Source: Halomonas sp. 25-S5 (GTDB lineage: Bacteria > Pseudomonadota > Gammaproteobacteria > Pseudomonadales > Halomonadaceae). From it: 64,000 nt of DNA. Shown here in pieces: positions 56,467 through 64,000 of the stretch. Location: NCBI RefSeq assembly GCF_029889845.1, contig NZ_JARANV010000004.1:62001-126000 (forward strand), read 5' to 3'. Within the stretch, counting starts at the first letter, position 1, and each line of letters begins with the position of its first letter. Position numbers and translations under genes: made by a program. The notes under the pieces were generated by a model. It was not told where the DNA came from and did not search any database. It worked only from the letters and a program-made list of their open reading frames with translations.

Positions 56467-57573
56467 TCAGCGGCGTGGGAACGCCTCGATCAGCGCGGCC
56501 AGGGTCTCGGTTGGGGTCGCGTCATGGATGCAGGCCTCGCCCAGGGTGTGCAGCAGGATCAGGCGCAGGCGGCTGTCGAGGTTCTTCTTGTCGAGACGCA
56601 TGATAGCGAGGAAGTCGTCCACCGACATGTCGGCCGGGGCCGCCAGGGGCAGGCCAGCGGCCTCGATGATCGCCCGGGTGCGCGCCACCTCCGCATCGCT
56701 CAGCCAGCCCAGCCGCCGGGAGAGCTCGGCGGCCATCAGCATGCCGGTGCCCACGGCCTCGCCATGCAGCCAGTGGCCGTAGCCCTGGTGGGCCTCGATG
56801 GCGTGGCCGAAGGTATGACCGAGGTTGAGCAGCGCCCTCACCCCCTGCTCGGTCTCATCCTCGGCGACGATCTCGGCCTTGAGGGCACAGCTGCACTCGA
56901 TGGCCCGGGTCAGAGCGGCGGCGTCGAGGCCGCGCAAGGCGTCCATCTGCGCTTCCAGCCAGGCCAGGAAGTCGGCATCGCGGATCAGGCCGTACTTGAT
57001 CACCTCGGCGAGCCCTGCGGAGAGCTCGCGGGCCGGCAGCGTCGCCAGGGTGTCGGTATCCACCAGCACTGCCCGCGGCTGCCAGAAGGCGCCGATCATG
57101 TTCTTGCCCCGCGGGTGGTTCACCCCCGTCTTGCCGCCCACCGAGGAGTCGACTTGGGCGAGCAGCGTGGTCGGCACCTGCACGAAGGCCACGCCGCGCT
57201 GGTAGCAGGCCGCGGCGAAGCCGACCATGTCGCCGATCACCCCGCCGCCCAGGGCAATGAGGGTGCAGCGACGGTTGAAGCCGGCCGCCAGCAGGGTATC
57301 CCAGATCCGCTCGACGCTGGCGAGTGTCTTGGTGGCCTCGCCATCGGGCAGCACCAGCTCGCGCACGTCGAGGTCATCGCCGAGCCCCTGCCTGAGGCGT
57401 GCCAGGTAGCGCGGCGCCACCGTCTCGTTGGTCACCACCATGACCTGGCGCCCGGCCAGGTGCGGGGCCAACCAGCGAGGATCGCCCAGCAGCCCGGGGC
57501 CGATGTGGATGGGATAGCTGCGGCTGCCCAGCGCCACCTCGAGGGTGCTCGGAGCCTTGCGGGAATCGTTCAT
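56467..57573 (-). CDS. aroB: 3-dehydroquinate synthase
   Basis: Second step of the shikimate pathway (DAHP to 3-dehydroquinate; NAD+ and Zn). The 368-residue protein has [16 protein letters not shown], the nucleotide loop [42 protein letters not shown] and the metal ligands in [12 protein letters not shown] and [11 protein letters not shown]. The start at 57573 is 4 nt after the aroK stop; the longer upstream frame only overlaps aroK. Confidence 0.96.
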   Translation of the reverse strand: MNDSRKAPSTLEVALGSRSYPIHIGPGLLGDPRWLAPHLAGRQVMVVTNETVAPRYLARLRQGLGDDLDVRELVLPDGEATKTLASVERIWDTLLAAGFNRRCTLIALGGGVIGDMVGFAAACYQRGVAFVQVPTTLLAQVDSSVGGKTGVNHPRGKNMIGAFWQPRAVLVDTDTLATLPARELSAGLAEVIKYGLIRDADFLAWLEAQMDALRGLDAAALTRAIECSCALKAEIVAEDETEQGVRALLNLGHTFGHAIEAHQGYGHWLHGEAVGTGMLMAAELSRRLGWLSDAEVARTRAIIEAAGLPLAAPADMSVDDFLAIMRLDKKNLDSRLRLILLHTLGEACIHDATPTETLAALIEAFPRR

Positions 57574-57577
57574 GGCG

Positions 57578-58120
57578 TCAGGCCTTGCATTGCAGGGGAT
57601 CGACCAGGCGCGTGACGCGCCGCACGATCTCGTTGACCACGGCACGCGGGCCGCGCCGGTCGGTGCGCACCACCACATCGGCGGTGGCGCGGTAGAGGGG
57701 GTCACGCAGCGCGAACATGTCGCGCAGCAGCTGCTCGCGGTCGCCGTGCTGCAGCAGCGGTCGGTTGCGGTCCTTGGCGGTGCGCCGCAGCTGCTGCTCC
57801 ACGGTGGTGAGCAGATAGATGACGGTGCCACTCTCGCGCAGCACCCGGCGGTTCTCCTCGCGCAGCACGGCGCCGCCACCGGTGGCGATGACCACACCGT
57901 CGTGACGGGTCAGCTCGCGGATCATCTGGGTCTCGCGATCGCGGAAGCCCGCCTCGCCCTCGACGTCGAAGATCCACGGGATGTCGGCGCCGCAGCGCGC
58001 CTGGATCTGGTGGTCGCTGTCGTAGAACGCGCGTGACAGTTCGGCCGCCAGCAGGCGGCCGATGGTGCTCTTGCCGGCCCCCATGGGGCCGATCAGTATC
58101 AGGTTGGGTAGTGCCTGCAT
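57578..58120 (-). CDS. aroK: Shikimate kinase
   Basis: A 180-residue NMP-kinase-fold enzyme phosphorylating shikimate. Walker [13 protein letters not shown], the shikimate-binding [18 protein letters not shown] and FRDRE, and [11 protein letters not shown]. The start shares one base with the pilQ stop (TGATG), so translation is coupled to the pilus operon, a widespread arrangement. Confidence 0.95.
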   Translation of the reverse strand: MQALPNLILIGPMGAGKSTIGRLLAAELSRAFYDSDHQIQARCGADIPWIFDVEGEAGFRDRETQMIRELTRHDGVVIATGGGAVLREENRRVLRESGTVIYLLTTVEQQLRRTAKDRNRPLLQHGDREQLLRDMFALRDPLYRATADVVVRTDRRGPRAVVNEIVRRVTRLVDPLQCKA

Positions 58121-60195
58121 CAGCGAATGGCCAGGTTGTCGTCCAGTATTCGGGGCGTGATGAATACCAGCAACTCTACCTTATCATTGGTGTTCTCGGT
58201 ATAGCGGAAGAGGTTGCCCAGCACCGGCAGGTCGCCCAGGAAGGGCGTCTTGAACAGGCTGCGTACCTCCTCGGTGGTGAGGATCCCTCCCAGCACCACG
58301 GTCTCGCCGTTATCCACCAGCACCTGGGTCTCGATGGAGTTCGTGTCGATGGAGGGCACACCGTTGAAGAGCTCCCCCACCGTATCGTTGTTGATCACCA
58401 GGTCCATAATGATGCGATTGTCCGGGGTAATCTGCGGTGTTACCTCCAGCGATAGCACCGCATCCTTGAACTCGGTATCGGTCGCGCCGCTGGACGTGGA
58501 TTCCTGAAAAGGAATCTCGGTGCCCTGCTTGATCACCGCGGTGCGCTGGTTGGCGGTGATTACCCGCGGCTGGGAGATGGTCTGGCTCTTGCCCTCGCTC
58601 TCCAGGGCACGCAGCTCCAGGTCGAGCAGGATATCGCCGGAGAGATAGCCGAAGCTGAAAGCTGTATTCGCGACATCAGAACTGCCCATATCCACGGAGA
58701 GGCCACCAAATGACCGCCCAACACCTCCACCTCCTTCAACATCCTCTGTAGCATCTCCAATGATGTTGCTTGAGCCTACTTGTTGATTGTTTGACGACAG
58801 CCCCCAGTTTACCCCCAGCTCGCGGGTGGCACTGTCCCGGGCGATGACGATGCGCGCCTCGATCTGCACCTGGCGCACGGCGATATCCAGGCGCTCCAGG
58901 GTGGCCAGGATGGCATCGATCTGGTCGGCGGTATCCTGTACCAGCAGGGTATTGGTGCGCGGGTCGACGGCCACCCGGCCGCGCTCGGTCAGCAGGCCGA
59001 AGCCGCTCTCGCCGCGCAGCAAGCGGGCCATGTCATCGGCCTTGGCATACTTCACCTGGATGTACTCGGTCTCCAGCGGGGCCAGAGTCTCGAGCTGCTC
59101 GCGGGCTTCCAGCTCCTGGCGCTCCAGGCTGGCCAGCTCATTGGCCGGGGCCACCACGATGACGTTGCCCTGCTGGCGGCTCGCCAGGCCGTGGCTCTTG
59201 AGCACCAGGTCCAGGGCCTGGTCCCAGGGCACGTCCTGCAGGTTGAGGGTGACGCGGCCGGTCACGCTGTCGCTGGCCACCAGGTTGAGGCCGGTGAAGT
59301 CGGCGATGATCGCCAGCACCGAGCGCACCTCGATGTCCTGGAAGTTCAGGGTGATGCGCTCGCCGGAATAGGGGAACTGCTCGCGGGTGCGCTCCTCGCG
59401 CTCCTCCCGGGTGACCGGCTGGGCCTCGATGGTCAGCTGGCGGCCGCTCTGGGTGGAGAGCATGGCGAAGCCGCCCTCACCCTCGATATCCAGGGTCACG
59501 CCATCGCGCCCCACCCGCGGGGTGACGCGCTTGAGCGGCGTGCCGAAGTCGCTGACGTCGTAGACCTGGTCCAGGAAGGTCGGCAGCTCGACCCCGCGCA
59601 GCTCGGCGACGATGCGGTTGCGCCCGCTCTCGCGCACCCGGGCATCCACCCCCGTGCGGTTGAAGGTCACGACCAGCCGCCCGGCCCCGTCGCCGCCGCG
59701 GCGGAAGTCGATGTCCTGGATGCTCGGTCGGCCGGACGCCATGGCAGTGTCCCGGCTCGGCCTCGTTGAGGCGGTGGTCGTAGCGGTCGTGGTCGAAGCC
59801 GCCGCCGGCTGGCCGGCCCCGCCGCCGATGGACAGGTGCAGGCGGTCGCCCTGCTGACGGGTGTCGTAGGGCAGGGGCCCTTCGAGCTCGAAGACCAGGC
59901 GCGTGCGCGAACCGGCCTCCAGGGCCGTGACCCGCTCGACCCCGCCGATGCCGAGCTCCTCGCGGCGGCGCTCCAGGGCGCTGTCGGTGTCCATCAGGTC
60001 GATGGTCAGCCGGGCCGGGTCGTCGAGGCGATAGCCGCGCACCTCGGGAACCGGGCCACGAAAGTCGAGATCCACCTCCAGCGCCCCGTCACTACCCTGG
60101 CGGAACGCCAGGTCGGTGAGGGTGGAGGCCGCCACGGCGGCCGTGGAGACCGCCAGCAGTGCCACGATTGCGAGACCACGAATCATCGGTTGCAT
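58120..60195 (-). CDS. pilQ: Type IV pilus secretin PilQ
   Basis: Outer-membrane secretin of 691 residues. It has a signal peptide ([18 protein letters not shown]) and two AMIN domains (about 25-120 and 150-250; [34 protein letters not shown]). The N0/N1 domain is [24 protein letters not shown], and the secretin core runs to the C-terminus ([10 protein letters not shown]). The multimer forms the pore for pilus extrusion. GAAGGGAA precedes the start; an ATG three codons in (60186) is an alternative. Confidence 0.95.
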   Translation of the reverse strand: MQPMIRGLAIVALLAVSTAAVAASTLTDLAFRQGSDGALEVDLDFRGPVPEVRGYRLDDPARLTIDLMDTDSALERRREELGIGGVERVTALEAGSRTRLVFELEGPLPYDTRQQGDRLHLSIGGGAGQPAAASTTTATTTASTRPSRDTAMASGRPSIQDIDFRRGGDGAGRLVVTFNRTGVDARVRESGRNRIVAELRGVELPTFLDQVYDVSDFGTPLKRVTPRVGRDGVTLDIEGEGGFAMLSTQSGRQLTIEAQPVTREEREERTREQFPYSGERITLNFQDIEVRSVLAIIADFTGLNLVASDSVTGRVTLNLQDVPWDQALDLVLKSHGLASRQQGNVIVVAPANELASLERQELEAREQLETLAPLETEYIQVKYAKADDMARLLRGESGFGLLTERGRVAVDPRTNTLLVQDTADQIDAILATLERLDIAVRQVQIEARIVIARDSATRELGVNWGLSSNNQQVGSSNIIGDATEDVEGGGGVGRSFGGLSVDMGSSDVANTAFSFGYLSGDILLDLELRALESEGKSQTISQPRVITANQRTAVIKQGTEIPFQESTSSGATDTEFKDAVLSLEVTPQITPDNRIIMDLVINNDTVGELFNGVPSIDTNSIETQVLVDNGETVVLGGILTTEEVRSLFKTPFLGDLPVLGNLFRYTENTNDKVELLVFITPRILDDNLAIR

Positions 60196-60255
60196 TGTTC
60201 CCTTCCCCCTGCTGGCCCCTGCCGCCTACTGCCCGGCGGCATGGCATCATGTTGT

Positions 60256-60786
60256 CTAGTCGTCGAGTGTCAGCCGGGTGCCGCGCTCGGTCCAGCCGCC
60301 CCGCCCGGTGGGCACGATCTCCACCAGCTGCACCGAGGCCCCGGTGATGCCGATGATGCGCCCGAAGTCGGATCCCAGGTGGTTGCCGGTGTGCAGGCGA
60401 TGCACCTTGCCGTCCGGCGCCTGGATCAGGGCCGAGGGCTGCCCGCCCACCGTGAGGGTGCCCACCAGCTCGAGCTCGCTCAGGTCATAGGCCTCCAGCG
60501 GCTCCTTCGGACGCGATTCATCCGGTGCCAGGTCGCTGTCGGCACCGCCTCCGGGCAACTCCTCGGGCTCCGGCAGGCGCGCCTGGAAGGGGCTGCGCTC
60601 GTCGGCGAAGTCGTAGTCCACCGAGGTATAGGTCGGCATGGGCGGCACCGGCTCCAGGTCCACCTGGCCGGGGTCGACCCGCATTGCCTCCAGCTCCCGT
60701 TCGAGGGTAGGCAGGTTCGCGTCACGGCAGGCCCCCAGGGCGAGCAGCAGGGCCATCAGGGCGCCTCTGGTCAGCCAATGAGTCAT
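60256..60786 (-). CDS. pilP: Type IV pilus lipoprotein PilP
   Basis: A 176-residue lipoprotein: signal MTHWLTRGALMALLLALGAC with lipobox cysteine near residue 20. A flexible acidic/proline-rich linker leads to a C-terminal beta domain (SELELVGTLTVGGQPSALIQAPDGKVHRLHTGNHLGSDFGRI), which docks onto PilQ. It bridges PilNO to the secretin. The start overlaps the pilO stop (ATGA). Confidence 0.93.
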   Translation of the reverse strand: MTHWLTRGALMALLLALGACRDANLPTLERELEAMRVDPGQVDLEPVPPMPTYTSVDYDFADERSPFQARLPEPEELPGGGADSDLAPDESRPKEPLEAYDLSELELVGTLTVGGQPSALIQAPDGKVHRLHTGNHLGSDFGRIIGITGASVQLVEIVPTGRGGWTERGTRLTLDD

Positions 60787-61415
60787 GGCGTTCCCTCCTC
60801 GGCGGTGGCCTGGGGCGGGCGGTAGCTGTAGGTCTTGGCCAGCATCGACAGCTGCAGGCGGTTGCCGCCATCGACCGGCGCCAGGCTGAAGTCATGCTGG
60901 GTGACGATGCGCGGCAGATCGGCGACGCCGGCGATGAAGGAGGCGATGCGGTGGTAGTCGCCCTTCACCCGGATATCGAAGGGACGTTCGGTGTAGAACT
61001 CCTGCAGGACGGGGCTACGCAGGCGGATGAAGTCGATGGACAGCTGGTTGTCCAGCGCCGTCTCGCTGATGTCGTCGATCAGCGACGGGATCTCGGGACC
61101 GCCCGGGAGCATGGCTACCAGCCCCGATAGCCGCTTATCGAGCTCCTCGACCTGCTCACGCAGCGCCGGCAGGTTGGCGGCCTGGGCCGACTTGCTGCGG
61201 TAGTCGCGCAGCAGGCTCTGCTCCTCGCGCTGGGCCTGCTCGAGCTCCTCGACCTTGGGCGCGGCCAGGTACCAGTACATGCCGGCGAGGGTCAGGCCCA
61301 CCACCAGCACGCAACAGATCAACTGCAGCAGGAAGGGCCAGCCGCCGGACTCCTTGATGTCCAGCTCTCCCCAGTCCATGTCGCTCAGTCGACGAACTTC
61401 CGTGGACAGATTCAT
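60783..61415 (-). CDS. pilO: Type IV pilus alignment protein PilO
   Basis: A 210-residue bitopic inner-membrane protein with helix FLLQLICCVLVVGLTLAGMYWYL at about 28-50. It continues with a periplasmic coiled coil (EELEQAQREEQSLLRDYRSK) and a ferredoxin-like domain (ERPFDIRVKGDYHRIASFIAGVADLPRIV). It pairs with PilN in the alignment complex. The start overlaps the pilN stop (ATGA). Confidence 0.93.
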   Translation of the reverse strand: MNLSTEVRRLSDMDWGELDIKESGGWPFLLQLICCVLVVGLTLAGMYWYLAAPKVEELEQAQREEQSLLRDYRSKSAQAANLPALREQVEELDKRLSGLVAMLPGGPEIPSLIDDISETALDNQLSIDFIRLRSPVLQEFYTERPFDIRVKGDYHRIASFIAGVADLPRIVTQHDFSLAPVDGGNRLQLSMLAKTYSYRPPQATAEEGTP

Positions 61416-61972
61416 GGCGCCTCCGTGCCTTCCCCGTCGGGCATCTGCTGGTTCACGCTGAGGTTGAAGCGACGCATCGCGCCGTCGGTGGACTCCACCT
61501 CGGAGAGCACCGGCACGTCGAAGACCGCAGAGGCCTCCAGCTGGCGCAGCTGGTCCGAGACCCGGCGGTTGTCTTCGGCCAGGCCGGTGAGCCGCAGCTG
61601 GCTGCCCTGGCGGTTGAGCCCGGAGTAGTAGACGCCCTCCTCCAGGCTCCCCGCCAGCGCGTTGAAGACGTGGACCGTCTGCGGACGGCCCATCTGCAGC
61701 TGCTCGAAGACCTCGATCTGGCGCTTCAGCGACGTGACCTGCTCCTCGTACTGGCTCACCGCGCGGATATCATGATCCAGCTCGGCGGTGCGGTCACTGA
61801 TCAGCTGCTGGCGCTGCTGCTGGTCGGCGAGCCGCTGCTCGTAGTACCAGGTCATGCCATAGCCGCCGCCGAGGCCGATCAGCGCCATCAACGCCAGTGC
61901 CAGGAAGAACCGCTTGCTGCGCCGGGCACGCACTTCCTCCCGCCAGGGGAGCAAGTTGATCTCGATGGTCAT
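61412..61972 (-). CDS. pilN: Type IV pilus alignment protein PilN
   Basis: A 186-residue protein. It starts with the conserved INLLPWREE that binds PilM, then a membrane helix (FFLALALMALIGLGGGYGMTWYY), a coiled coil and a C-terminal periplasmic domain (LEEGVYYSGLNRQGSQLRLTGLAEDNRRVSDQLRQLE). The start overlaps the pilM stop (ATGA). Confidence 0.94.
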   Translation of the reverse strand: MTIEINLLPWREEVRARRSKRFFLALALMALIGLGGGYGMTWYYEQRLADQQQRQQLISDRTAELDHDIRAVSQYEEQVTSLKRQIEVFEQLQMGRPQTVHVFNALAGSLEEGVYYSGLNRQGSQLRLTGLAEDNRRVSDQLRQLEASAVFDVPVLSEVESTDGAMRRFNLSVNQQMPDGEGTEAP

Positions 61973-63030
61973 TTGCCTACCCTCATCGCCAGGCCGCAGG
62001 CCGTGAGCATGGCCGGGGCATCGCCGGCCAGGGTCGGGACGTCGATGCGGGGGTTCACCTTCATGCGCCGGAAGGGGTTGGCGATCACCACCTCCATGCC
62101 GCTCTCCTCGGCCAGGCGCTCCGCCAGCCCCGGCAGCACGCTGGTGCCACCGGCCAGGATCATGCGCCGCACCTCCTGCTTGCGCCCGGCGGTATAGTAG
62201 AGCTGCAGCGAGCGTCCCACCTGCTGAACCAGGGTATCGAGGAAGGGGTCGAGCACGCTGCGCTGGTAGTCATCGGGCAGGCCGCCGCGCTTCTTGGCCA
62301 GACCCGCCTCCTCGAGGGTCAGCCCGTAGCGATTGCGGATCTCGTCGGTCAGCTGGCGGCCACCGAACACGGTATCGCGGCTGTAAGTGACGCGCCCCTC
62401 GCGCAGCACATGGAAGGCGTTCATGGTGGCGCCGATATCCACCAGGGCCACGCACTCCTGCTCGACCTCGGTCGCGGGCAGCTGGTGGCGAAGCTCCTGG
62501 AAGGCGCGCTCCATGGCGAAGGTCTCGACATCCACTGCCGCCGGGGTGAGCCCGGCCTGCAGCACGGCCTCGGTCAGCTGATTGACGTCCTGCTGGCGGC
62601 AGGCGACCAGCAGGACGTCCTGCTGGTCGCCGTAGCGCGCGTTGAGGCCCAGCCGCTGGAAGTCGAAGGCGACCTCACTGAACGGAAAAGGGATGTGCTT
62701 GTCAGATTCGAGCTGGATGCGCGCCTCGATCTCGTCGTCGTCGAGCGAGGCGGGTAACGTGAGGGTCTTGGTGATGGCGGCACTGGCCGGCACGGCCACG
62801 GCGGCATTGCGCGATCCCGGCCGGGCATGGTCCACGGCGCGCTTGAGGGCGTCCACCACGGCCGACATGTCGCGTATGCGCCGCTCGATCACGGCGCCTT
62901 CGCGCAGCGGCCGTACGGCGTAGCTTTCAACCTGGTAGTGACTACCAGCACGCTTGAGTTCGATGACCTTGACGGTTGCCGAGGTGATATCGACACCGAC
63001 CAGTCCCTTGCCGGATGCTCTCAGTCGCAT
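61969..63030 (-). CDS. pilM: Type IV pilus assembly ATPase-like protein PilM
   Basis: An actin/FtsA-like cytoplasmic protein of 353 residues. Visible motifs: GLVGVDITSATVKVIEL (phosphate 1), ALVDIGATMNAFHVL (phosphate 2), ILAGGTSVLPGLAERLAEE (adenosine), and pilus-type sequence ALKRAVDHARPGSRNAAVAVPASAAITKTL. It binds ATP and the PilN tail, linking the alignment complex to the pilus motors. First of pilMNOPQ-aroKB and divergent from mrcA, as in Pseudomonas. Confidence 0.95.
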   Translation of the reverse strand: MRLRASGKGLVGVDITSATVKVIELKRAGSHYQVESYAVRPLREGAVIERRIRDMSAVVDALKRAVDHARPGSRNAAVAVPASAAITKTLTLPASLDDDEIEARIQLESDKHIPFPFSEVAFDFQRLGLNARYGDQQDVLLVACRQQDVNQLTEAVLQAGLTPAAVDVETFAMERAFQELRHQLPATEVEQECVALVDIGATMNAFHVLREGRVTYSRDTVFGGRQLTDEIRNRYGLTLEEAGLAKKRGGLPDDYQRSVLDPFLDTLVQQVGRSLQLYYTAGRKQEVRRMILAGGTSVLPGLAERLAEESGMEVVIANPFRRMKVNPRIDVPTLAGDAPAMLTACGLAMRVGK

Positions 63031-63294
63031 CTTGAGTCATGCCCCTGCCTGGTCCATGCGGCGTGCCGCTCATTATGATTATCCACTCCGAATCGGAGCG
63101 GAACACATGAAATTCATCATACCCGATCCGTAATCGAAGGTTACATGATATTTCCGGATCTCACACGAATGACGGTGTCGCCGCATGTCAACGCTGGTGA
63201 CCACCTCCTCGGCTTCCTATAATGGCAGCCGCAAGGGAAGGCCTCTTCATCGCCACCATTCCGCCCCCGTTCCCAGCATGGATACCGCGTTTTC
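63031..63294. promoter_or_regulatory. Divergent pilM / mrcA promoter region
   Basis: A 264-bp gap. It holds a perfect 13-bp dyad CTCCGAATCGGAG at 63086-63098, 56 bp upstream of pilM, and several A/T-rich segments (CATTATGATTATCC; TTACATGATATTTCC) that could supply promoters in both directions. I cannot assign exact -35/-10 pairs. No gene is seen. Confidence 0.4.
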
Positions 63295-64000
63295 ATGAAG
63301 TTACTCAGAACCCTGGCTGTCTCTCTCCTCTGGCTGCTGGTCTCGCTCTTTGCCGCCGGGGTACTGGGCGTGGTGGGTGCCGCGCTCTATTTCGCCCCCG
63401 GCCTGCCCGATGTGCGCCAACTGCAGGACTTCGAGCTGCAGACCCCGCTGCGCATCTTCACGCGCGACGGCAAGCTGATCGGCGAGTTCGGCGAGGAGCG
63501 CCGCACCTTGGTGGAGTATGAGGAGATCCCCCAGGAACTCATCGGGGCCCTGCTGGCCGCCGAGGATGCCACCTTCTTCGACCACCGCGGCGTCGACCCC
63601 AAGGGCCTGGCGCGTGCCGCGGTAGAGCTGGTGGCCAGCGGCGGCGACATCCAGTCCGGAGGCTCGACCATCACTATGCAGGTGGCGCGCAACTATCTGC
63701 TCACTCTGGACAGGACCTTCACTCGCAAGATCCGCGAGATCCTGCTGGCACTGCAGATGGAGCAGATCCTCTCCAAGGAGGAGATCCTCGAGCTCTACGT
63801 CAACAAGATCTATCTCGGCAGCGGCGCCTACGGCATCGCCGCCGCCGCGGAGGTCTACTACGACCGGCCCATGGCCGAGCTGACCCTGGCGGAGGCGGCG
63901 ATGATCGCCGGCCTGCCCAAGGCGCCCTCCGCCTTCAACCCGCTGGCCAACGCCGAGCGCGCGCTGATCCGCCGCAACTGGATCCTGTTCCGCATGCGGG
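63295..64000 (+). CDS. mrcA: Class A penicillin-binding protein 1A (partial, N-terminal part)
   Basis: Bifunctional peptidoglycan glycosyltransferase/transpeptidase; 235 codons are visible before the right edge. An N-terminal membrane anchor (TLAVSLLWLLVSLFAAGVLGVVGAALYF) precedes the GT51 domain, with the catalytic glutamate in LLAAEDATFFDHRGVDPKGLARA, then GGSTITMQVARNYLLTLDRTFTRKIREILLA and LELYVNKIYLGSGAYGIAAAA. The transpeptidase domain lies outside. The start at 63295 leaves a short cytoplasmic MKLLR before the anchor. Confidence 0.95.
   Translation, partial: MKLLRTLAVSLLWLLVSLFAAGVLGVVGAALYFAPGLPDVRQLQDFELQTPLRIFTRDGKLIGEFGEERRTLVEYEEIPQELIGALLAAEDATFFDHRGVDPKGLARAAVELVASGGDIQSGGSTITMQVARNYLLTLDRTFTRKIREILLALQMEQILSKEEILELYVNKIYLGSGAYGIAAAAEVYYDRPMAELTLAEAAMIAGLPKAPSAFNPLANAERALIRRNWILFRMR

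Overview
The window is high-GC gammaproteobacterial chromosome, most likely from the Halomonadaceae (Halomonas or a close relative). That placement is an inference. It rests on overall protein similarity, a Na+-pumping oxaloacetate decarboxylase, and gene neighbourhoods shared with Pseudomonas and other marine gammaproteobacteria (smc-zipA-ligA; recA-recX-alaS-lysC-csrA-tRNA-Ser-tRNA-Arg; mutS-fdxA; pilMNOPQ-aroKB-gltBD). No prophage, insertion sequence, CRISPR array or obvious genomic island was seen. It is dense core genome, mostly on the minus strand.

Layout. 1-3.2 kb: glrK-qseG-glrR two-component operon (glrR cut by the window edge), preceded by an intergenic region with a sigma-54-type promoter, an IHF-type site, two GTC-N10-GAC dyads and an intrinsic terminator. 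These frame an unannotated, structured, probably non-coding transcript placed like E. coli glmY. 3.9-13.8 kb: argA, pit and its DUF47 partner, a CYTH protein, a Kv-type channel, yciO, rnm, yciI and mnmC. 13.8-21.5 kb: yheU-ligA, zipA, smc. 21.5-28.6 kb: a complete cytochrome c maturation operon ccmABCDEFGHI. 28.7-29.9 kb: an SOS-box-controlled LexA-like protease without a DNA-binding domain, followed by yigZ. 29.9-34.6 kb: oadGAB and dusC. 34.7-41.5 kb: two tRNA-Arg(ACG), tRNA-Ser(GCT), csrA, lysC, alaS, recX, recA with SOS box. 41.6-45.4 kb: pncC, mutS, fdxA. 45.4-45.8 kb: a strong RsmZ/CsrB-type RNA candidate with an upstream GacA-box dyad. 45.8-49.7 kb: pyrG-kdsA-eno. 50-56 kb: gltBD. 56.4-63 kb: pilMNOPQ-aroKB. 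The right edge holds the start of a class A penicillin-binding protein (mrcA/ponA).

Connections. The window holds the regulator CsrA together with a likely CsrA-sequestering RNA (45.4-45.6 kb), and possibly a second RNA with GGA-loop hairpins under GlrR/sigma-54 control (3.2-3.7 kb). Two SOS boxes mark recA and the LexA-like orphan. Several intergenic gaps carry perfect short tandem repeats built around AGCT (8-, 14-, 7- and 7-bp units), and a 22-bp repeat runs over the gltB stop codon. These are probably hypervariable loci, two of them next to promoters.

All functional calls come from reading the translated sequence. No database search was run.
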